A DNA stretch of 64,000 nucleotides, from positions 78,708 to 142,707 of the forward strand of contig NZ_QYLP01000090.1 of NCBI RefSeq assembly GCF_003614925.1, written 5' to 3'. A program made the position numbers and the translations under genes. Shown here piece by piece: positions 18,079 through 27,149 of the stretch. The DNA comes from Arthrobacter celericrescens (GTDB lineage: Bacteria; Actinomycetota; Actinomycetes; Actinomycetales; Micrococcaceae). Position 1 is the stretch's first letter. The number at the start of each line of letters is the position of its first letter. The notes below the pieces were generated by a model. It was not told the origin of the DNA. It was given only the letters and a program-made list of their open reading frames with translations, and did no database searches.

Positions 18079-18140
18079 GGGCCCTCCGGGAGCGGATTGG
18101 GGACGTGGTGGCCTCCATCATCCTTCAGGGAGGGCCCATG
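18076..18140. repeat. 12-base inverted repeat before the ROK gene
   Basis: CATGGGCCCTCC (18076-18087) is repeated as GGAGGGCCCATG at 18129-18140, 41 bases apart. One arm contains the ROK ribosome binding site and start codon, so a stem-loop would hide the start. Regulatory use is inference. Confidence 0.4.
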
Positions 18141-18186
18141 GGCGGGCAATTCCGCAACGGGCCAGAGGGCTTACTAGGCCGCGCGG

Positions 18187-19704
18187 CTACTCGCCACCAG
18201 TACCAAGGGCAACAAGCGCCGCCGCTTTCGCGTAGTTCGCCAGGATCCCTGGCCGGAAATCCGGCGCCGGCGCGACCTCGAGGGCCACGGGCCAGTCCGG
18301 CCGTTCCCCTGCGAGCGCCCACGCCGCCTGCACCGCGGCGCCCCGGGCAACGTACTCGCCCGGGCTCGGCACCACGACGGGAAGCTCGAACACCTGGGCC
18401 GCGATCCGCTGCACGGCGGGATTCTGCACGGCCCCGCCGATCAGCAGCAGCCGTTCGGCACTGAGGCCCTGCCCACGCAGCGCCTCGAGCCCGCTGGCGA
18501 GTCCGCACAGCATGCCTTCGATGGCTGCCCGGGCGATGTTCGGCCGGGTGGTGGAGGCGATGCTGAGCCCGTGGAAGCTCGCATTCGCGTGGGGCAGGTT
18601 GGGGGTCCGCTCCCCCTCGAAGTACGGCACGAGCACCACGCCGCCGGCGCCCGGTTCCGCCTCCAGGGCGAGCCGGGAGAGTTCGTCGAAGTCGACGTCG
18701 AGCATTCCGGCAACGGAGCTGAGCACGCGGGCGGCGTTCAGGGTCACGGTGATCGGCAGGTACTCGCCGCCGGCGTCCGCGAAGCCGGCCACGGTACCGC
18801 TGGCGTCCTGTCCGGGCGAAGTGTCGACGGCGAACACGGTGCCGCTGGTACCGACGGACACAACGACGTCGCCGGCCCTCGCCCCCAGGCCGAGCGCCGC
18901 GGCGGCATTGTCACCTGCCCCCGCGCCCAGCAGAATTCCGTCGGCCGGGATTCCTGCGGTGCCGCCCAGCGGGGCACCGCCGAAACAATCGGGATGGACC
19001 CGGCCGGCGCGGTCACCGGGACCCAGCACCCGGGGCAGGATTACGACGCCGGCCGCGTCGCCGCCGTCGGGAACGGCTTCCCGGGCGTCCTGGCCGAAGG
19101 CGAGCTTGAACAGCTCCAGGTCGTAGCGACCGGTCAGCGGGCTCCAGTACCCGGTGCCGCTGGCGTCCGAGCGGTCCGTGGTGAGGGCGTCCAGATCCGG
19201 CCCCAGCGGGCTGGAGCCCGCCGGACCGTAACCGCGCAGCCGCCAGCTGAGCCAGTCATGGGGCAGCGCGACGGCGGCCACCCTGGCCAGGCTTTCCGGC
19301 TCGTTGTCCCGGATCCAGCGGACCTTGGTGATGGTGAAGGAGGCCACGGGCACCAGGCCGGTGCGCCGGGCGAAGTCCTCCGCCCCCACTTCGGCGGTGA
19401 GGTCCGCCGCGGCGCCCGCCGAACGGGTATCGTTCCACAGCAGGGCCGGGCGGATCACCCTGCCGTCGCGGTCCAGCAGCACCATGCCGTGCTGCTGGCC
19501 CCCGACAGACAGGGCGCTGACATCCGGCAGGCCACCGGCGTCGTCGAACGCTTCGGAAAGCGCCCGCCACCACTCCTCCGGATGGATTTCCGTGCCCTCC
19601 GGATGGCTCGCACGTCCCTCGCGGACCAACGCGCCGCTGTCCGCGTCCAGGACCACCACTTTGCAGCTCTGGGTAGAGGAATCGACGCCGGCAACCAGGT
19701 TCAT
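18187..19704 (-). CDS. xylB: Xylulokinase
   Basis: A 505-residue FGGY-family kinase that phosphorylates D-xylulose to xylulose 5-phosphate, feeding the pentose phosphate pathway. It opens with the phosphate-binding loop [16 protein letters not shown] conserved GGQQHGMV and [10 protein letters not shown] follow, and [13 protein letters not shown] with LIGGAVQNP marks the ATPase domain, all as in XylB. The ATG at 19704 was chosen. An in-frame GTG at 19719 is possible, and neither has a strong ribosome binding site. It lies 19 bases after xylA, so it is co-transcribed with it; the ROK regulator follows. Confidence 0.95.
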   Translation of the reverse strand: MNLVAGVDSSTQSCKVVVLDADSGALVREGRASHPEGTEIHPEEWWRALSEAFDDAGGLPDVSALSVGGQQHGMVLLDRDGRVIRPALLWNDTRSAGAAADLTAEVGAEDFARRTGLVPVASFTITKVRWIRDNEPESLARVAAVALPHDWLSWRLRGYGPAGSSPLGPDLDALTTDRSDASGTGYWSPLTGRYDLELFKLAFGQDAREAVPDGGDAAGVVILPRVLGPGDRAGRVHPDCFGGAPLGGTAGIPADGILLGAGAGDNAAAALGLGARAGDVVVSVGTSGTVFAVDTSPGQDASGTVAGFADAGGEYLPITVTLNAARVLSSVAGMLDVDFDELSRLALEAEPGAGGVVLVPYFEGERTPNLPHANASFHGLSIASTTRPNIARAAIEGMLCGLASGLEALRGQGLSAERLLLIGGAVQNPAVQRIAAQVFELPVVVPSPGEYVARGAAVQAAWALAGERPDWPVALEVAPAPDFRPGILANYAKAAALVALGTGGE

Positions 19705-19723
19705 CGGATCTGCCGCCACGGGA

Positions 19724-20914
19724 TCAGCGGGCTCCGAGGAGGTGCTCGATGAAGAGCTGCTGGAGCTTCACGAAGCCGAAGCCCTTGCCGCCGAAGTAGG
19801 CGTCGGCGTCGAAGTCCTCGTAGGAGGACCTGTCCGCGCGGAGCTGCTCGTAGCCTTCGCCCGGGTTCAGGGTGGGCTCGTTGATTTCGGAGACGCGGGA
19901 CGCCTCGAGGGCGGCCTGGACCTCGGGGTCGGCGCGGAAGGCCTTGGCGCGTTCCTTCAGGAGCAGGTAGGTCTGCATGTTCGCAGCCGCGGAGTCCCAC
20001 ACGCCATCGATGTCCTCGGTGCGGCTCGGCTTGTAGTCAAAGTGGCGCGGACCGTCGTAGGCCGGGCCGCCGTCGGGGCCGCCGTTTTCGAGCAGGTCCA
20101 CCAGGGAGAAGGCGTTCTGCAGGTCGCCGTGGCCGAACACCAGGTCCTGGTCGAACTTGATGCTGCGCTGGCCGTTGAGGTCGATGTGGAAAAGCTTGCC
20201 CTGGTACAGGGCCTGGGCGATGCCGTGGGTGAAGTTCAGGCCCGCCATCTGCTCGTGGCCGGTCTCCGGGTTGATGCCCACCAGTTCGGGGCGTTCCAGT
20301 GTCTCGATGAACGCCAGGGCGTGGCCGAGGGTAGGCAGGAGGATGTCGCCACGGGGTTCGTTCGGCTTCGGTTCGATGGCGAAGCGGATGTTGTAGCCCT
20401 TGTCCGTGACGTAGTCGCCAAGGAGGTTCACGGCCTCGCGGTAGCGTTCCAAGGCACCGCGGATGTCCTTGGCTGCGTCGTACTCGCTGCCTTCGCGACC
20501 GCCCCACATCACGAAGGTCTCGGCGCCGAGCTCTGCGGCGAGGTCAATGTTGTCCAACACCTTGCGCAGGGCAAAGCGGCGGACGCCGCGGTCGTTGCTG
20601 GTGAAACCGCCGTCCTTGAAGACCGGGTGGCTGAACAGGTTGGTGGTGACCATCGGGACGACCATCCCGGTGGATTTCAGGGCACCCTGCAGGCGGTCGA
20701 TCTCGCGCTGGCGGTCGGCCGCCGAGCAGCCGAAGGGGAAGAGGTCGTTGTCATGGAAGGTGATGCCGTACGCGCCAAGGTCGCTGAGCCGGTTGACGGC
20801 TTCCACGGTGTCCAGCGGCGGACGGGTGGCGGAACCGAACTGGTCCTGGGCCTCCCATCCCACGGTCCACAGACCGAAGGAGAACTTGTCTTCACGGGTG
20901 GGCTGAATCGTCAT
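19724..20914 (-). CDS. xylA: Xylose isomerase
   Basis: A 396-residue class I xylose isomerase converting D-xylose to D-xylulose in the cytoplasm. Diagnostic motifs are [10 protein letters not shown] with the catalytic histidine, [20 protein letters not shown] with metal ligands, and [19 protein letters not shown]. The length matches actinobacterial enzymes (about 390). The ATG at 20914 was chosen because GGAGC lies upstream and homologues begin [13 protein letters not shown]; the longer frame to 21001 would read through the promoter. It is first in the xylA-xylB-ROK operon and divergent from the alditol oxidase gene. Confidence 0.97.
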   Translation of the reverse strand: MTIQPTREDKFSFGLWTVGWEAQDQFGSATRPPLDTVEAVNRLSDLGAYGITFHDNDLFPFGCSAADRQREIDRLQGALKSTGMVVPMVTTNLFSHPVFKDGGFTSNDRGVRRFALRKVLDNIDLAAELGAETFVMWGGREGSEYDAAKDIRGALERYREAVNLLGDYVTDKGYNIRFAIEPKPNEPRGDILLPTLGHALAFIETLERPELVGINPETGHEQMAGLNFTHGIAQALYQGKLFHIDLNGQRSIKFDQDLVFGHGDLQNAFSLVDLLENGGPDGGPAYDGPRHFDYKPSRTEDIDGVWDSAAANMQTYLLLKERAKAFRADPEVQAALEASRVSEINEPTLNPGEGYEQLRADRSSYEDFDADAYFGGKGFGFVKLQQLFIEHLLGAR

Positions 20915-20969
20915 TGAGTGCTCCGGGTTGCTTGAGGCGGGCTTGGTGAACTGAATTGTTCTGCTAACC

Positions 20970-20997
20970 AACATATTATGGATTTCCATGATGTCAA
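20970..20997 (-). promoter_or_regulatory. xylA promoter
   Basis: On the minus strand TTGACA (20992-20997) is followed after 16 bases by TATGTT (20970-20975). The transcript would begin near 20962, giving a leader of about 48 bases. Confidence 0.65.
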
Positions 20998-21084
20998 CCA
21001 CTTTTGTCCGGGAATCCCGCGCGGAAGGTGAGCGGGCGGCGGCGAGGAAACCTCTAGCCTGAAGCCGCCGACGCTGTTATGTTG

Positions 21085-21097
21085 TTGATGACATCAA
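21085..21097. promoter_or_regulatory. Palindrome TTGATG-A-CATCAA before alditol oxidase gene
   Basis: A perfect 6-1-6 palindrome lies 36 bases before the oxidase start. The xylA -35 region on the other side of the gap carries the related sequence TTGACATCA, so one ROK protein might act on both promoters. That is inference. Confidence 0.4.
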
Positions 21098-21132
21098 ATA
21101 CATGCCCCAAGCCCCGGACGAAGGATTCCACC

Positions 21133-22392
21133 GTGACTGATCAACTGGTAGCCGAACGCAACTGGGCCCGGAACTACGGCTACCAAGCACCGCGGATCGC
21201 CCACCCGGAGAACGTTGCCGAACTCCAGGACCTCGTAGCCGGCGCGCAGCACATCCGGGCGCTCGGCTCCCGGCATTCCTTCAACGCCATCGCGGACACC
21301 GTGGGAACCCTCGCGGTGCTGGACCGCTTCGAGCCCGGCATCAGCATCGACGCGGACGCCATGACGGTCACGGTCAGCGGCGGCACCCGCTACGGAACCC
21401 TCGCCACGGAACTGCAGCGCCAGGGCTTCGCCCTCCACAACCTGGCCTCGCTCCCCCACATTTCCGTCGCGGGAGCGGTGGCGACGGCGACCCACGGCTC
21501 CGGTGACACGAACGGCAACCTCGCCACCGCCGTCGCCGGCCTCCGGATGGTCACCGCGGACGGCGGCCTCCTCACCGCCCGCCGCGGCGATCCGGACTTC
21601 GACGGCATGGTGGTTGGACTGGGCGCGCTGGGCATCGTCACCGGGCTGACCCTGGACATCGAGCCCGGCTTCGAGGTCTCCCAGAACGTCTTCGAGAACC
21701 TCAGCTGGGAGCAGGTCCTGGAAGACTTTGACGCCGTGACGGCCTCGGCCTACAGCGTCAGCCTGTTCACCGACTGGAGCGGCACCACCATCGGCCAGGC
21801 GTGGCTCAAGCGGCGCAGCGCGGAACCGGCCCCGACGGCATTCTTCGGCGGCGCCCCGGCCACGGAAGCACGGCACCCCCTCCCCGGAGTCTCGGGCAGC
21901 AACTGCACGCAGCAGCTCGGCGTTCCCGGTCCGTGGTCCGAGCGGCTGGCGCATTTCAGGATGGAGTTCACCCCGAGCCAGGGCGACGAACTCCAGAGCG
22001 AATACTTCATCCCCCGCGAACATGCCGTGGACGCCCTGCGCACCATGCGCGGGCTCTCCGACATTGTGACCCGGCTGCTGCTGGTCGGCGAGATCCGCAC
22101 CATGGCGGCGGACAATCTCTGGCTGAGCCCCAACTACGGCCGCGACGGCATCGGCCTGCATTTCACCTGGCGCCAGGACCAGCCGGCGGTGGAGGCCGTC
22201 CTTCCGCTGATCGAAGCGGAACTGGCCCCGTTCGCGGCGAGGCCGCACTGGGGCAAGCTGTTCGACGCCGGTGCTGCCGCCGTCGCGCCTTTGTACCCGC
22301 GCTTCGGCGACTTCATCGCCCTGGCCGGGCGCCTGGATCCGGAGGGGAAGTTCCGCAACGGATTCCTTGACCGCGCCGTGTTTGGCAGCTGA
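21133..22392 (+). CDS. Alditol (xylitol/sorbitol) oxidase
   Basis: A 419-residue FAD-dependent oxidase of the alditol oxidase/aldonolactone oxidase family. The N-terminal FAD domain has RALGSRHSFN, where H48 aligns with the histidine that binds FAD covalently in Streptomyces AldO (418 residues). The SVAGAVATATHGSG motif follows, and the C-terminus is ALAGRLDPEGKFRNGFL. AldO turns alditols such as xylitol or sorbitol into aldoses with release of hydrogen peroxide, which fits a place beside xylA and xylB because xylitol would give xylose. AAGGA precedes the GTG start at 21133. A ROK regulator follows 10 bases later. The preferred alditol is not readable from sequence. Confidence 0.88.
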   Translation: MTDQLVAERNWARNYGYQAPRIAHPENVAELQDLVAGAQHIRALGSRHSFNAIADTVGTLAVLDRFEPGISIDADAMTVTVSGGTRYGTLATELQRQGFALHNLASLPHISVAGAVATATHGSGDTNGNLATAVAGLRMVTADGGLLTARRGDPDFDGMVVGLGALGIVTGLTLDIEPGFEVSQNVFENLSWEQVLEDFDAVTASAYSVSLFTDWSGTTIGQAWLKRRSAEPAPTAFFGGAPATEARHPLPGVSGSNCTQQLGVPGPWSERLAHFRMEFTPSQGDELQSEYFIPREHAVDALRTMRGLSDIVTRLLLVGEIRTMAADNLWLSPNYGRDGIGLHFTWRQDQPAVEAVLPLIEAELAPFAARPHWGKLFDAGAAAVAPLYPRFGDFIALAGRLDPEGKFRNGFLDRAVFGS

Positions 22393-22402
22393 TATTCTCG
22401 CG

Positions 22403-23623
22403 ATGATGTCCGCAACAGCCCGTCCCGCCGCGCCCGCCGGCGACCTTGATCCGTCGCGCCGGAACAACCTGGCCCTGATTTCGTCCCTGGTCCACCACCA
22501 CGGTGTCCTCAGCCGGGCGGAGCTGACCAAGAGGACGGGCCTGAACAGGTCCACCGTGGGGACGCTGGTGGGCCAGCTCGTGGCCCTCGGACTGGTCTAC
22601 GAAAGCGCACCGTCCGGCGAAGGGCAGGTGGGCCGCCCCAGCCCGGACGTCCGGCCCGATCCGTCAACCGCCGCGCTTGCCGTGAATCCCGAGGTGGACG
22701 CCGTCACCATTGGGCTGGTGAGCCTGGGCGGGCAGGTGCAGAAGAAGATCCGCTTCGCCACGGAGCGGATTCCCACGGCCAGGGAGGCCGTGAACATCGC
22801 CGCCGCCGTCATCGCCGGGATGCGCTCGGAGCTTGATGCCTCCTACCGGATCACCGGCATCGGGATGGCCGTTCCGGGCCTGGTCAACCGGGCGGACGGC
22901 GTGGTCCGCCATGCCCCGCACCTGGCCTGGCGGGACGAACCCGTGGCCCGGATGATGAGCGAAGCCACCGGCTACCCCTGCCTCGCGGACAACGACGCCT
23001 CGCTGGGCGCCGAGGCCGAGCTGATCTTCGGCGCCGGCGCCGGCCGCGGCAACCTGGTCTACCTCAACGGCGGCGCCAGCGGCATCGGCGGCGGCGTCAT
23101 CGCGGACGGCGCGCTGCTGCGCGGCTCCACCGGATATGCGGGGGAACTCGGGCACACCTTCGTGCGCACCGACGGCAAGGCCTGCCACTGCGGTGCCACC
23201 GGATGCCTCGAAACCGAAGTCTCGCAGGCCCCCCTCTTTGAGCTGGCCGGGCTGGAAGGCGGGGACGCCGCCCAGCTCGAGGAGGCGCTCCGCGCGAAGG
23301 ACAGCCCTGAACTCGCCGCGGAAGCCGCCCGGCAACTGGGTTTCCTGGGTATCACCCTGCGCAACGCGGTCAACACCTTCGACCCGGACACGATCGTGCT
23401 GGACGGCTTCCTCGGCGTCCTCCACTCGCTCTCGCCCGGCACATTGGAGGGATTGCTCCGCACCCAGGCGCTCGACGGCGCCGCGGACAAGACCAGGATC
23501 CACCGCGCCGCCCTCGGCTCGGACCTCATGATGATCGGCGCCGCGGAGCTCGTGTTCACCGGGGTCCTGGCCGACCCCGCCGGGATCAGGGAGCTTCCGG
23601 TGCCTGCGGGGAAGGCGCGTTAG
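22403..23623 (+). CDS. ROK family transcriptional regulator
   Basis: A 406-residue regulator with an N-terminal winged helix (about 18-80, NNLALISSLVHHHGVLSRAEL) and a ROK domain. The sensor domain shows GMAVPGLVNRADG, NGGASGIGGGVI and the zinc motif CHCGATGC. It starts 10 bases after the alditol oxidase stop and is probably translated by coupling, since no ribosome binding site is seen. It is distinct from the ROK protein at 16864. It likely controls the oxidase gene in response to a sugar or alditol. The 3' end overlaps the convergent TetR gene by 38 bases. Confidence 0.9.
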   Translation: MMSATARPAAPAGDLDPSRRNNLALISSLVHHHGVLSRAELTKRTGLNRSTVGTLVGQLVALGLVYESAPSGEGQVGRPSPDVRPDPSTAALAVNPEVDAVTIGLVSLGGQVQKKIRFATERIPTAREAVNIAAAVIAGMRSELDASYRITGIGMAVPGLVNRADGVVRHAPHLAWRDEPVARMMSEATGYPCLADNDASLGAEAELIFGAGAGRGNLVYLNGGASGIGGGVIADGALLRGSTGYAGELGHTFVRTDGKACHCGATGCLETEVSQAPLFELAGLEGGDAAQLEEALRAKDSPELAAEAARQLGFLGITLRNAVNTFDPDTIVLDGFLGVLHSLSPGTLEGLLRTQALDGAADKTRIHRAALGSDLMMIGAAELVFTGVLADPAGIRELPVPAGKAR

Positions 23624-24188
23624 GGCGCTGGTAATCGATCGCCCATTCGATCAAGCCGCGCAACTGTCCGGCTAGCTGGTCGTGGTCAGGCGGCACGGCA
23701 AGAGTGGCGTGGTACATCAGCAACCCGTCCAGTGGTGCAGTGAGTTGACGCACCACGTCTTCTGCGGCCGGACCTATGACTCCGCGAAGACGAGCGGCGA
23801 GCATCAGCTGCACCTGCTTGCGCGCACGGTCCAGTGGTGGCCGGAGTTCGGGCCGCCGCGTCGACTCCAGGAGCAACTCGTAGCGGGCGATCTGGCGATC
23901 CCGGTTGTCGGTCGCCCAACTGATCAGCAGCCCGGCCATGTGACCGACCGCATCCTCGACGTCCTTCAGCTGTTCCGGCAGCTCCAGCTCGTCCAGTTCA
24001 ACGAGACGCTGCACCAGTGCGTCCAGCAGGGCGGCCCGGGTCCGGTAGTAGTACGACGTCGACCCCTGGGGCAGCCCGGCGGTGCGGTCAACCGCGCGGT
24101 GGGTGAACCCCCGCATGCCCTCCTTTGCGAGCGTTTTGATCGCGGCATCGGCAATCTCGGTGCGGCGTGACAGGGCGGATGTCTCCAT
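23586..24188 (-). CDS. TetR family transcriptional regulator
   Basis: A 200-residue repressor with a TetR helix-turn-helix at about 5-50 (RGFTHRAVDRTAGLPQGSTSYYYRTRAALL) and a helical ligand domain after it. The ATG at 24188 has no ribosome binding site, but TATACT lies seven bases upstream of it on the minus strand, so the message is probably leaderless. Two CTCTAC-N4-GTAGAG palindromes fill the gap to the divergent SnoaL-like gene, one of them inside this promoter. It should repress itself and the divergent pair. The ligand is unknown. The 3' end overlaps the ROK gene. Confidence 0.9.
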   Translation of the reverse strand: METSALSRRTEIADAAIKTLAKEGMRGFTHRAVDRTAGLPQGSTSYYYRTRAALLDALVQRLVELDELELPEQLKDVEDAVGHMAGLLISWATDNRDRQIARYELLLESTRRPELRPPLDRARKQVQLMLAARLRGVIGPAAEDVVRQLTAPLDGLLMYHATLAVPPDHDQLAGQLRGLIEWAIDYQRPNAPSPQAPEAP

Positions 24189-24195
24189 TGCCAAG

Positions 24196-24223
24196 AGTAT
24201 AGAGGTCCTCTACGCCGGTAGAG
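24196..24223. promoter_or_regulatory. Leaderless tetR promoter with TetR operator 1
   Basis: TATACT (minus strand, 24196-24201) is the -10. CTCTACGCCGGTAGAG (24208-24223), a CTCTAC-N4-GTAGAG palindrome, lies just upstream of it, where repressor would exclude RNA polymerase. Confidence 0.7.
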
Positions 24224-24253
24224 ACCTGCGTACAAAATGGGTTGCCAAGCATC

Positions 24254-24269
24254 CTCTACAGGCGTAGAG
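24254..24269. promoter_or_regulatory. TetR operator 2
   Basis: CTCTACAGGCGTAGAG, the same CTCTAC-N4-GTAGAG palindrome as at 24208, ends nine bases before the SnoaL-like start. The two centres are 46 bases apart. Confidence 0.75.
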
Positions 24270-24277
24270 TCCGGGCC

Positions 24278-24700
24278 ATGAACAACAACGGAAATGACTA
24301 CAAGCCGGACGTGCTGTCCGCCGTCGAGTATTTCTACCGTGCCCTCACGGCCAGGCAGCCCGCGGAAATCCTGAATGCTGTGCAGGACGACTTCGTCCTC
24401 AAGCTGAGCCCTGGCCTCCCGCTTCCCGGCCCCAGGGAATACCACGGCGGGGAGGCTGCGGTAGCCAACGTCTGGGGACGCATCCCCGCTTACGACTTCG
24501 CGCTGCGATGCGAGCCGGACCGGAAGTTCGTCGTTGCCGACAACGAGGTCCTCGTACTCGGGCACTACCGCGGCGCCGGCTGGGAATCCCCTTTTGCCCA
24601 CGTTCTGACAGTGCGGGACGGCAAATTGGCCACCCTACGTCAGATCACCGACACCCGCTGCTGGCCCGAACCGCCGGCAGCCAACAGCCGGGAGTCCTGA
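24278..24700 (+). CDS. SnoaL-like / NTF2-fold protein
   Basis: A 140-residue protein with the pattern of the SnoaL-like NTF2 fold: an N-terminal helix VLSAVEYFYRALTARQP, then DDFVLKLSPGLPLPGPREYHGGEAAV and repeated beta strands. Members are isomerases, hydrolases or ligand-binding proteins; no catalytic residue pattern allows a choice. The ATG at 24278 follows operator 2 by nine bases. The stop overlaps the next start (TGATG), so it is co-translated with the small membrane protein. Both genes should be induced when the TetR repressor binds its ligand. Confidence 0.75.
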   Translation: MNNNGNDYKPDVLSAVEYFYRALTARQPAEILNAVQDDFVLKLSPGLPLPGPREYHGGEAAVANVWGRIPAYDFALRCEPDRKFVVADNEVLVLGHYRGAGWESPFAHVLTVRDGKLATLRQITDTRCWPEPPAANSRES

Positions 24701-25149
24701 TGCAGCTGACAGCATTCCGAGTCGGTGCCGGCGCCTGGATGTTCACCGGCGTCGTGCACGACATCCTCGACCTTGCGCTGCCGGGCGATCCCGAACTGGG
24801 TGCAGCGATGCGCGCCTCCCACGTTCAACTCGGCCCGATCTCGCTCCAAGCCGAATCGTTGACCCAGGGCATCAGTCTCGCCATGGGCCTTGCGATGTTC
24901 GTCGTCGGGCTGCTGCTGTGGATGCTGGCCAGGCTGCTCAAGGCGACGCCGGACCGGATGCTGCCCTTCGGGATCGTTGCACTGGCCGCAAGCATCGCCG
25001 CGCTCGGCCTGGCCGCACTATTCATCCCCGGACCACCGCTTGTGACCTTCGCGATCGCCACTGCTGCCTTCACCATTGCCCTCATCAGGAAGCCAAGCGC
25101 ACGGCCCACCGCCGCCTCACGCCGCCAGCTGGTTTCCCGCGGCGCCTGA
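24700..25149 (+). CDS. Small four-helix membrane protein
   Basis: A 149-residue protein with about four hydrophobic segments (near 8-28, 55-80, 90-112 and 113-130) and a basic C-terminal tail. It starts with MQLTAFRVGAGAWMFTGVVHD; the R-x-G-A-x-x-W-M pattern recalls small uncharacterised membrane proteins, but no family is claimed. It is coupled to the SnoaL-like gene by a one-base overlap and should be under the same TetR control. A role in exporting or tolerating the TetR ligand is conceivable but not shown. A weak hairpin (GCCTGA/TCAGGC) separates it from the convergent glycosyltransferase. Confidence 0.65.
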   Translation: MQLTAFRVGAGAWMFTGVVHDILDLALPGDPELGAAMRASHVQLGPISLQAESLTQGISLAMGLAMFVVGLLLWMLARLLKATPDRMLPFGIVALAASIAALGLAALFIPGPPLVTFAIATAAFTIALIRKPSARPTAASRRQLVSRGA

Positions 25150-25167
25150 AGAAAAATCCGATCAGGC

Positions 25168-26433
25168 TTACTGGGTAGCCCCGGCCTGCCCCTTGTGCCG
25201 CGCGGGGAGCAGGCCCTCCAAGGCATCCACCCCCGCCATGGCTCCCCCGGCGGCGAGGTAGCCGGCCGCGACCCGGCGGGCGCCGTCGGCCTTGCCGATG
25301 GCCTGGCGGACCGCGGCGCGGAGCGATTCCGGGGTGAGCTTTGCGGGACGGAGCCGGACACCGGCGTCGGCGGCCACCACCCGCGCCGCCACCTCGTTTT
25401 GGTCACGGCCGAACGGGACCACCACCACCGGCACGCCCTTGGCGAGCGCCTTCTGGGTGGCTCCCATGCCTCCGTGCGTGACGGCCACCGCGGCCCGTTC
25501 CAGGACGGGCCCGTGCGGTACGAAGCGCTCCACCCGCGCATTCGCAGGGACGGTACCGATGCCCTCCGACCCGGAGGCGGGAAGCGTGGCAACCACGGTG
25601 AACGGCTCATCCGCGAGGCCCTGCAAGGCCATGCGCACGAGTTTCTCGTCCGCCTGATACTCGGACGACGTGGTCACCAGGACGGCCGGCTTGTCGATCG
25701 CGTCGAGCCATTCCGGCAACTCCGCAGAGGGCTCCCACGAAAGGGCGCCGATCATCCGGACTTCCGGCCCCCAGTCCGGATGGGCGTACTCGAACGGTTC
25801 CGCGGTGGTCAGGAGCATGAGCGGGGCCCGGCGGAAGAAAGCGTCCGCGGTGCGCAGGGGCGGGAGCCGGCCGCCGCTGGCCTCGGCGCGCGTCCGGTTG
25901 ATTCCGGGCATCATCACCTTCTCGACGGCGGCAATCACCACGCGGCGGACGACGGCGTCGCGCGCCCTCCCCAGCGGTCCGGACATCGGGGCAAGCCCCG
26001 GCCCGAACGGCGGGGTTCCCTTGGATTCGAGCGGCGGGATGTAGGGGCTCACCGTGGCCCACGGAAGGCCGGAGTTCTCCGCGACAGTGCCGGCACCCCA
26101 CGCATTGATGTCCAGCAGCAGCAGGTCCGGGCCGACGTCGTCCATGGCCGCTTTGAAGTCCGGGGCGTCGAGGCGGGCTCGCGAGGTGAAGGTGTCCACG
26201 CTGGACGCCAGCGCCGTCCTGACTGACTTGGCGAGGTAGTCCCGGTGTTCCAGGTCCAGCAGCCGTTGGTCAACGGGCGCGGCGTGGAAGCCGAGCGCGC
26301 GCATCGCGGCGACCTGGCTGGGCAGCGTGCGCAGATGGACGTCGTGGCCCCTCGCCTTCAGCTCCAGCAGCAGCGGAACCATGGGGAAAAGGTGGCCAAT
26401 GGCGGGCGAGGTGTAGGCGAGGACGGTGGACAT
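25168..26433 (-). CDS. MGT/UGT-type glycosyltransferase (GT1)
   Basis: A 421-residue GT-B glycosyltransferase of the macrolide-inactivating/UDP-glycosyltransferase type. It opens with TSPAIGHLFPMVPLLLELKARGHDV, the usual acceptor-domain start. The nucleotide-sugar motif is VTHGGMGATQKALAKGVP, with PFGRDQNEVAARV after it. These enzymes attach sugar to small hydrophobic acceptors such as macrolides, flavonoids or sterols, often for detoxification. The ATG at 26433 overlaps the stop of the upstream TetR gene (ATGA), so regulator and enzyme are one transcript. That suits an inducible detoxification role. The acceptor is unknown. Confidence 0.9.
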   Translation of the reverse strand: MSTVLAYTSPAIGHLFPMVPLLLELKARGHDVHLRTLPSQVAAMRALGFHAAPVDQRLLDLEHRDYLAKSVRTALASSVDTFTSRARLDAPDFKAAMDDVGPDLLLLDINAWGAGTVAENSGLPWATVSPYIPPLESKGTPPFGPGLAPMSGPLGRARDAVVRRVVIAAVEKVMMPGINRTRAEASGGRLPPLRTADAFFRRAPLMLLTTAEPFEYAHPDWGPEVRMIGALSWEPSAELPEWLDAIDKPAVLVTTSSEYQADEKLVRMALQGLADEPFTVVATLPASGSEGIGTVPANARVERFVPHGPVLERAAVAVTHGGMGATQKALAKGVPVVVVPFGRDQNEVAARVVAADAGVRLRPAKLTPESLRAAVRQAIGKADGARRVAAGYLAAGGAMAGVDALEGLLPARHKGQAGATQ

Positions 26434-26999
26434 CAGGGGCTCCGGGTGAACGGCTCGAGCATCTCGAGCAGGGAAATGCAGACCTGGTCGCGGCTCAGCC
26501 CCGCATCGAGGCGGAGGAGCTTCCAGGTGTAGACGTCGCACAGGGCGACGAACTGGGCGAGCCGGCGGTCACGGTCCGCCCCGTGCAGCTCCTCCAGGAA
26601 CGGGGCAAAGACCCGTGCGCACCATTGCCGGTGGTACTGCCGCCCGCCCTCGGTGATCCGGGCCAGGACCGGGGACGCGTCTTCCTCGGAAAGCAGCTTC
26701 AGGGCGAGGGTCGCCGTCGTCTCGTAGTGTTCCAGCAAGTTCCCGACGGCGGCGGGCACGTCCCCGGCAGGTGCGGCATCGCGCTGGCTGGCCACGTTCG
26801 CCGCGGAGTATTCGGCGGTGGCGTTGATCAGGGCGGTGCGGTCGCCGAAGCGCCGGATGACGGTCTGGACCGTGACGCCCGCGCGCTCGGCGACGGCAGC
26901 CAGCGTGACGTTTGCGAGCGGTCCTTCCATGAACAGGTCCAGGGTCGCCTGGAGGATGCGGCGCCCGGTTTCGGCCGCAGAGGAAGCCCGCTTGCTCAT
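26433..26999 (-). CDS. TetR family transcriptional regulator
   Basis: A 188-residue TetR/AcrR regulator with its helix-turn-helix at about 10-55 (ILQATLDLFMEGPLANVTLAAVAERAGVTVQTV) and a helical C-terminal domain. Two starts are possible: ATG 26999 (chosen, a typical TetR opening) or ATG 27035, which would add 12 residues. Neither has a ribosome binding site. An AT-rich inverted repeat (TTAAA-CTAAC-TTTAA) just upstream of 27035 is unusual for this region and may be its operator. It is divergent from the GntR gene and overlaps the glycosyltransferase by the ATGA junction, so it probably controls it. Confidence 0.88.
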   Translation of the reverse strand: MSKRASSAAETGRRILQATLDLFMEGPLANVTLAAVAERAGVTVQTVIRRFGDRTALINATAEYSAANVASQRDAAPAGDVPAAVGNLLEHYETTATLALKLLSEEDASPVLARITEGGRQYHRQWCARVFAPFLEELHGADRDRRLAQFVALCDVYTWKLLRLDAGLSRDQVCISLLEMLEPFTRSP

Positions 27000-27137
27000 G
27001 TCGTACGAGCGGCTCTGCGTCCCGCCTGGTTTCATGTTAATTAAACTAACTTTAATTCTGGAGGGCGTCCAGGGTCTTGCCCCGCTGGCGAAGCCGCTCA
27101 CTGCCCGGATATGCAGGCGGGACGTCGGGCCGACCGC

Positions 27138-27143
27138 TATATT
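27138..27143 (+). promoter_or_regulatory. -10 element giving a leaderless gntR message
   Basis: TATATT ends six bases before the GTG at 27150, and no ribosome binding site is present. Transcription would therefore start at or next to the first codon. No clear -35 was found. Confidence 0.55.
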
Positions 27144-27149
27144 TGATCC

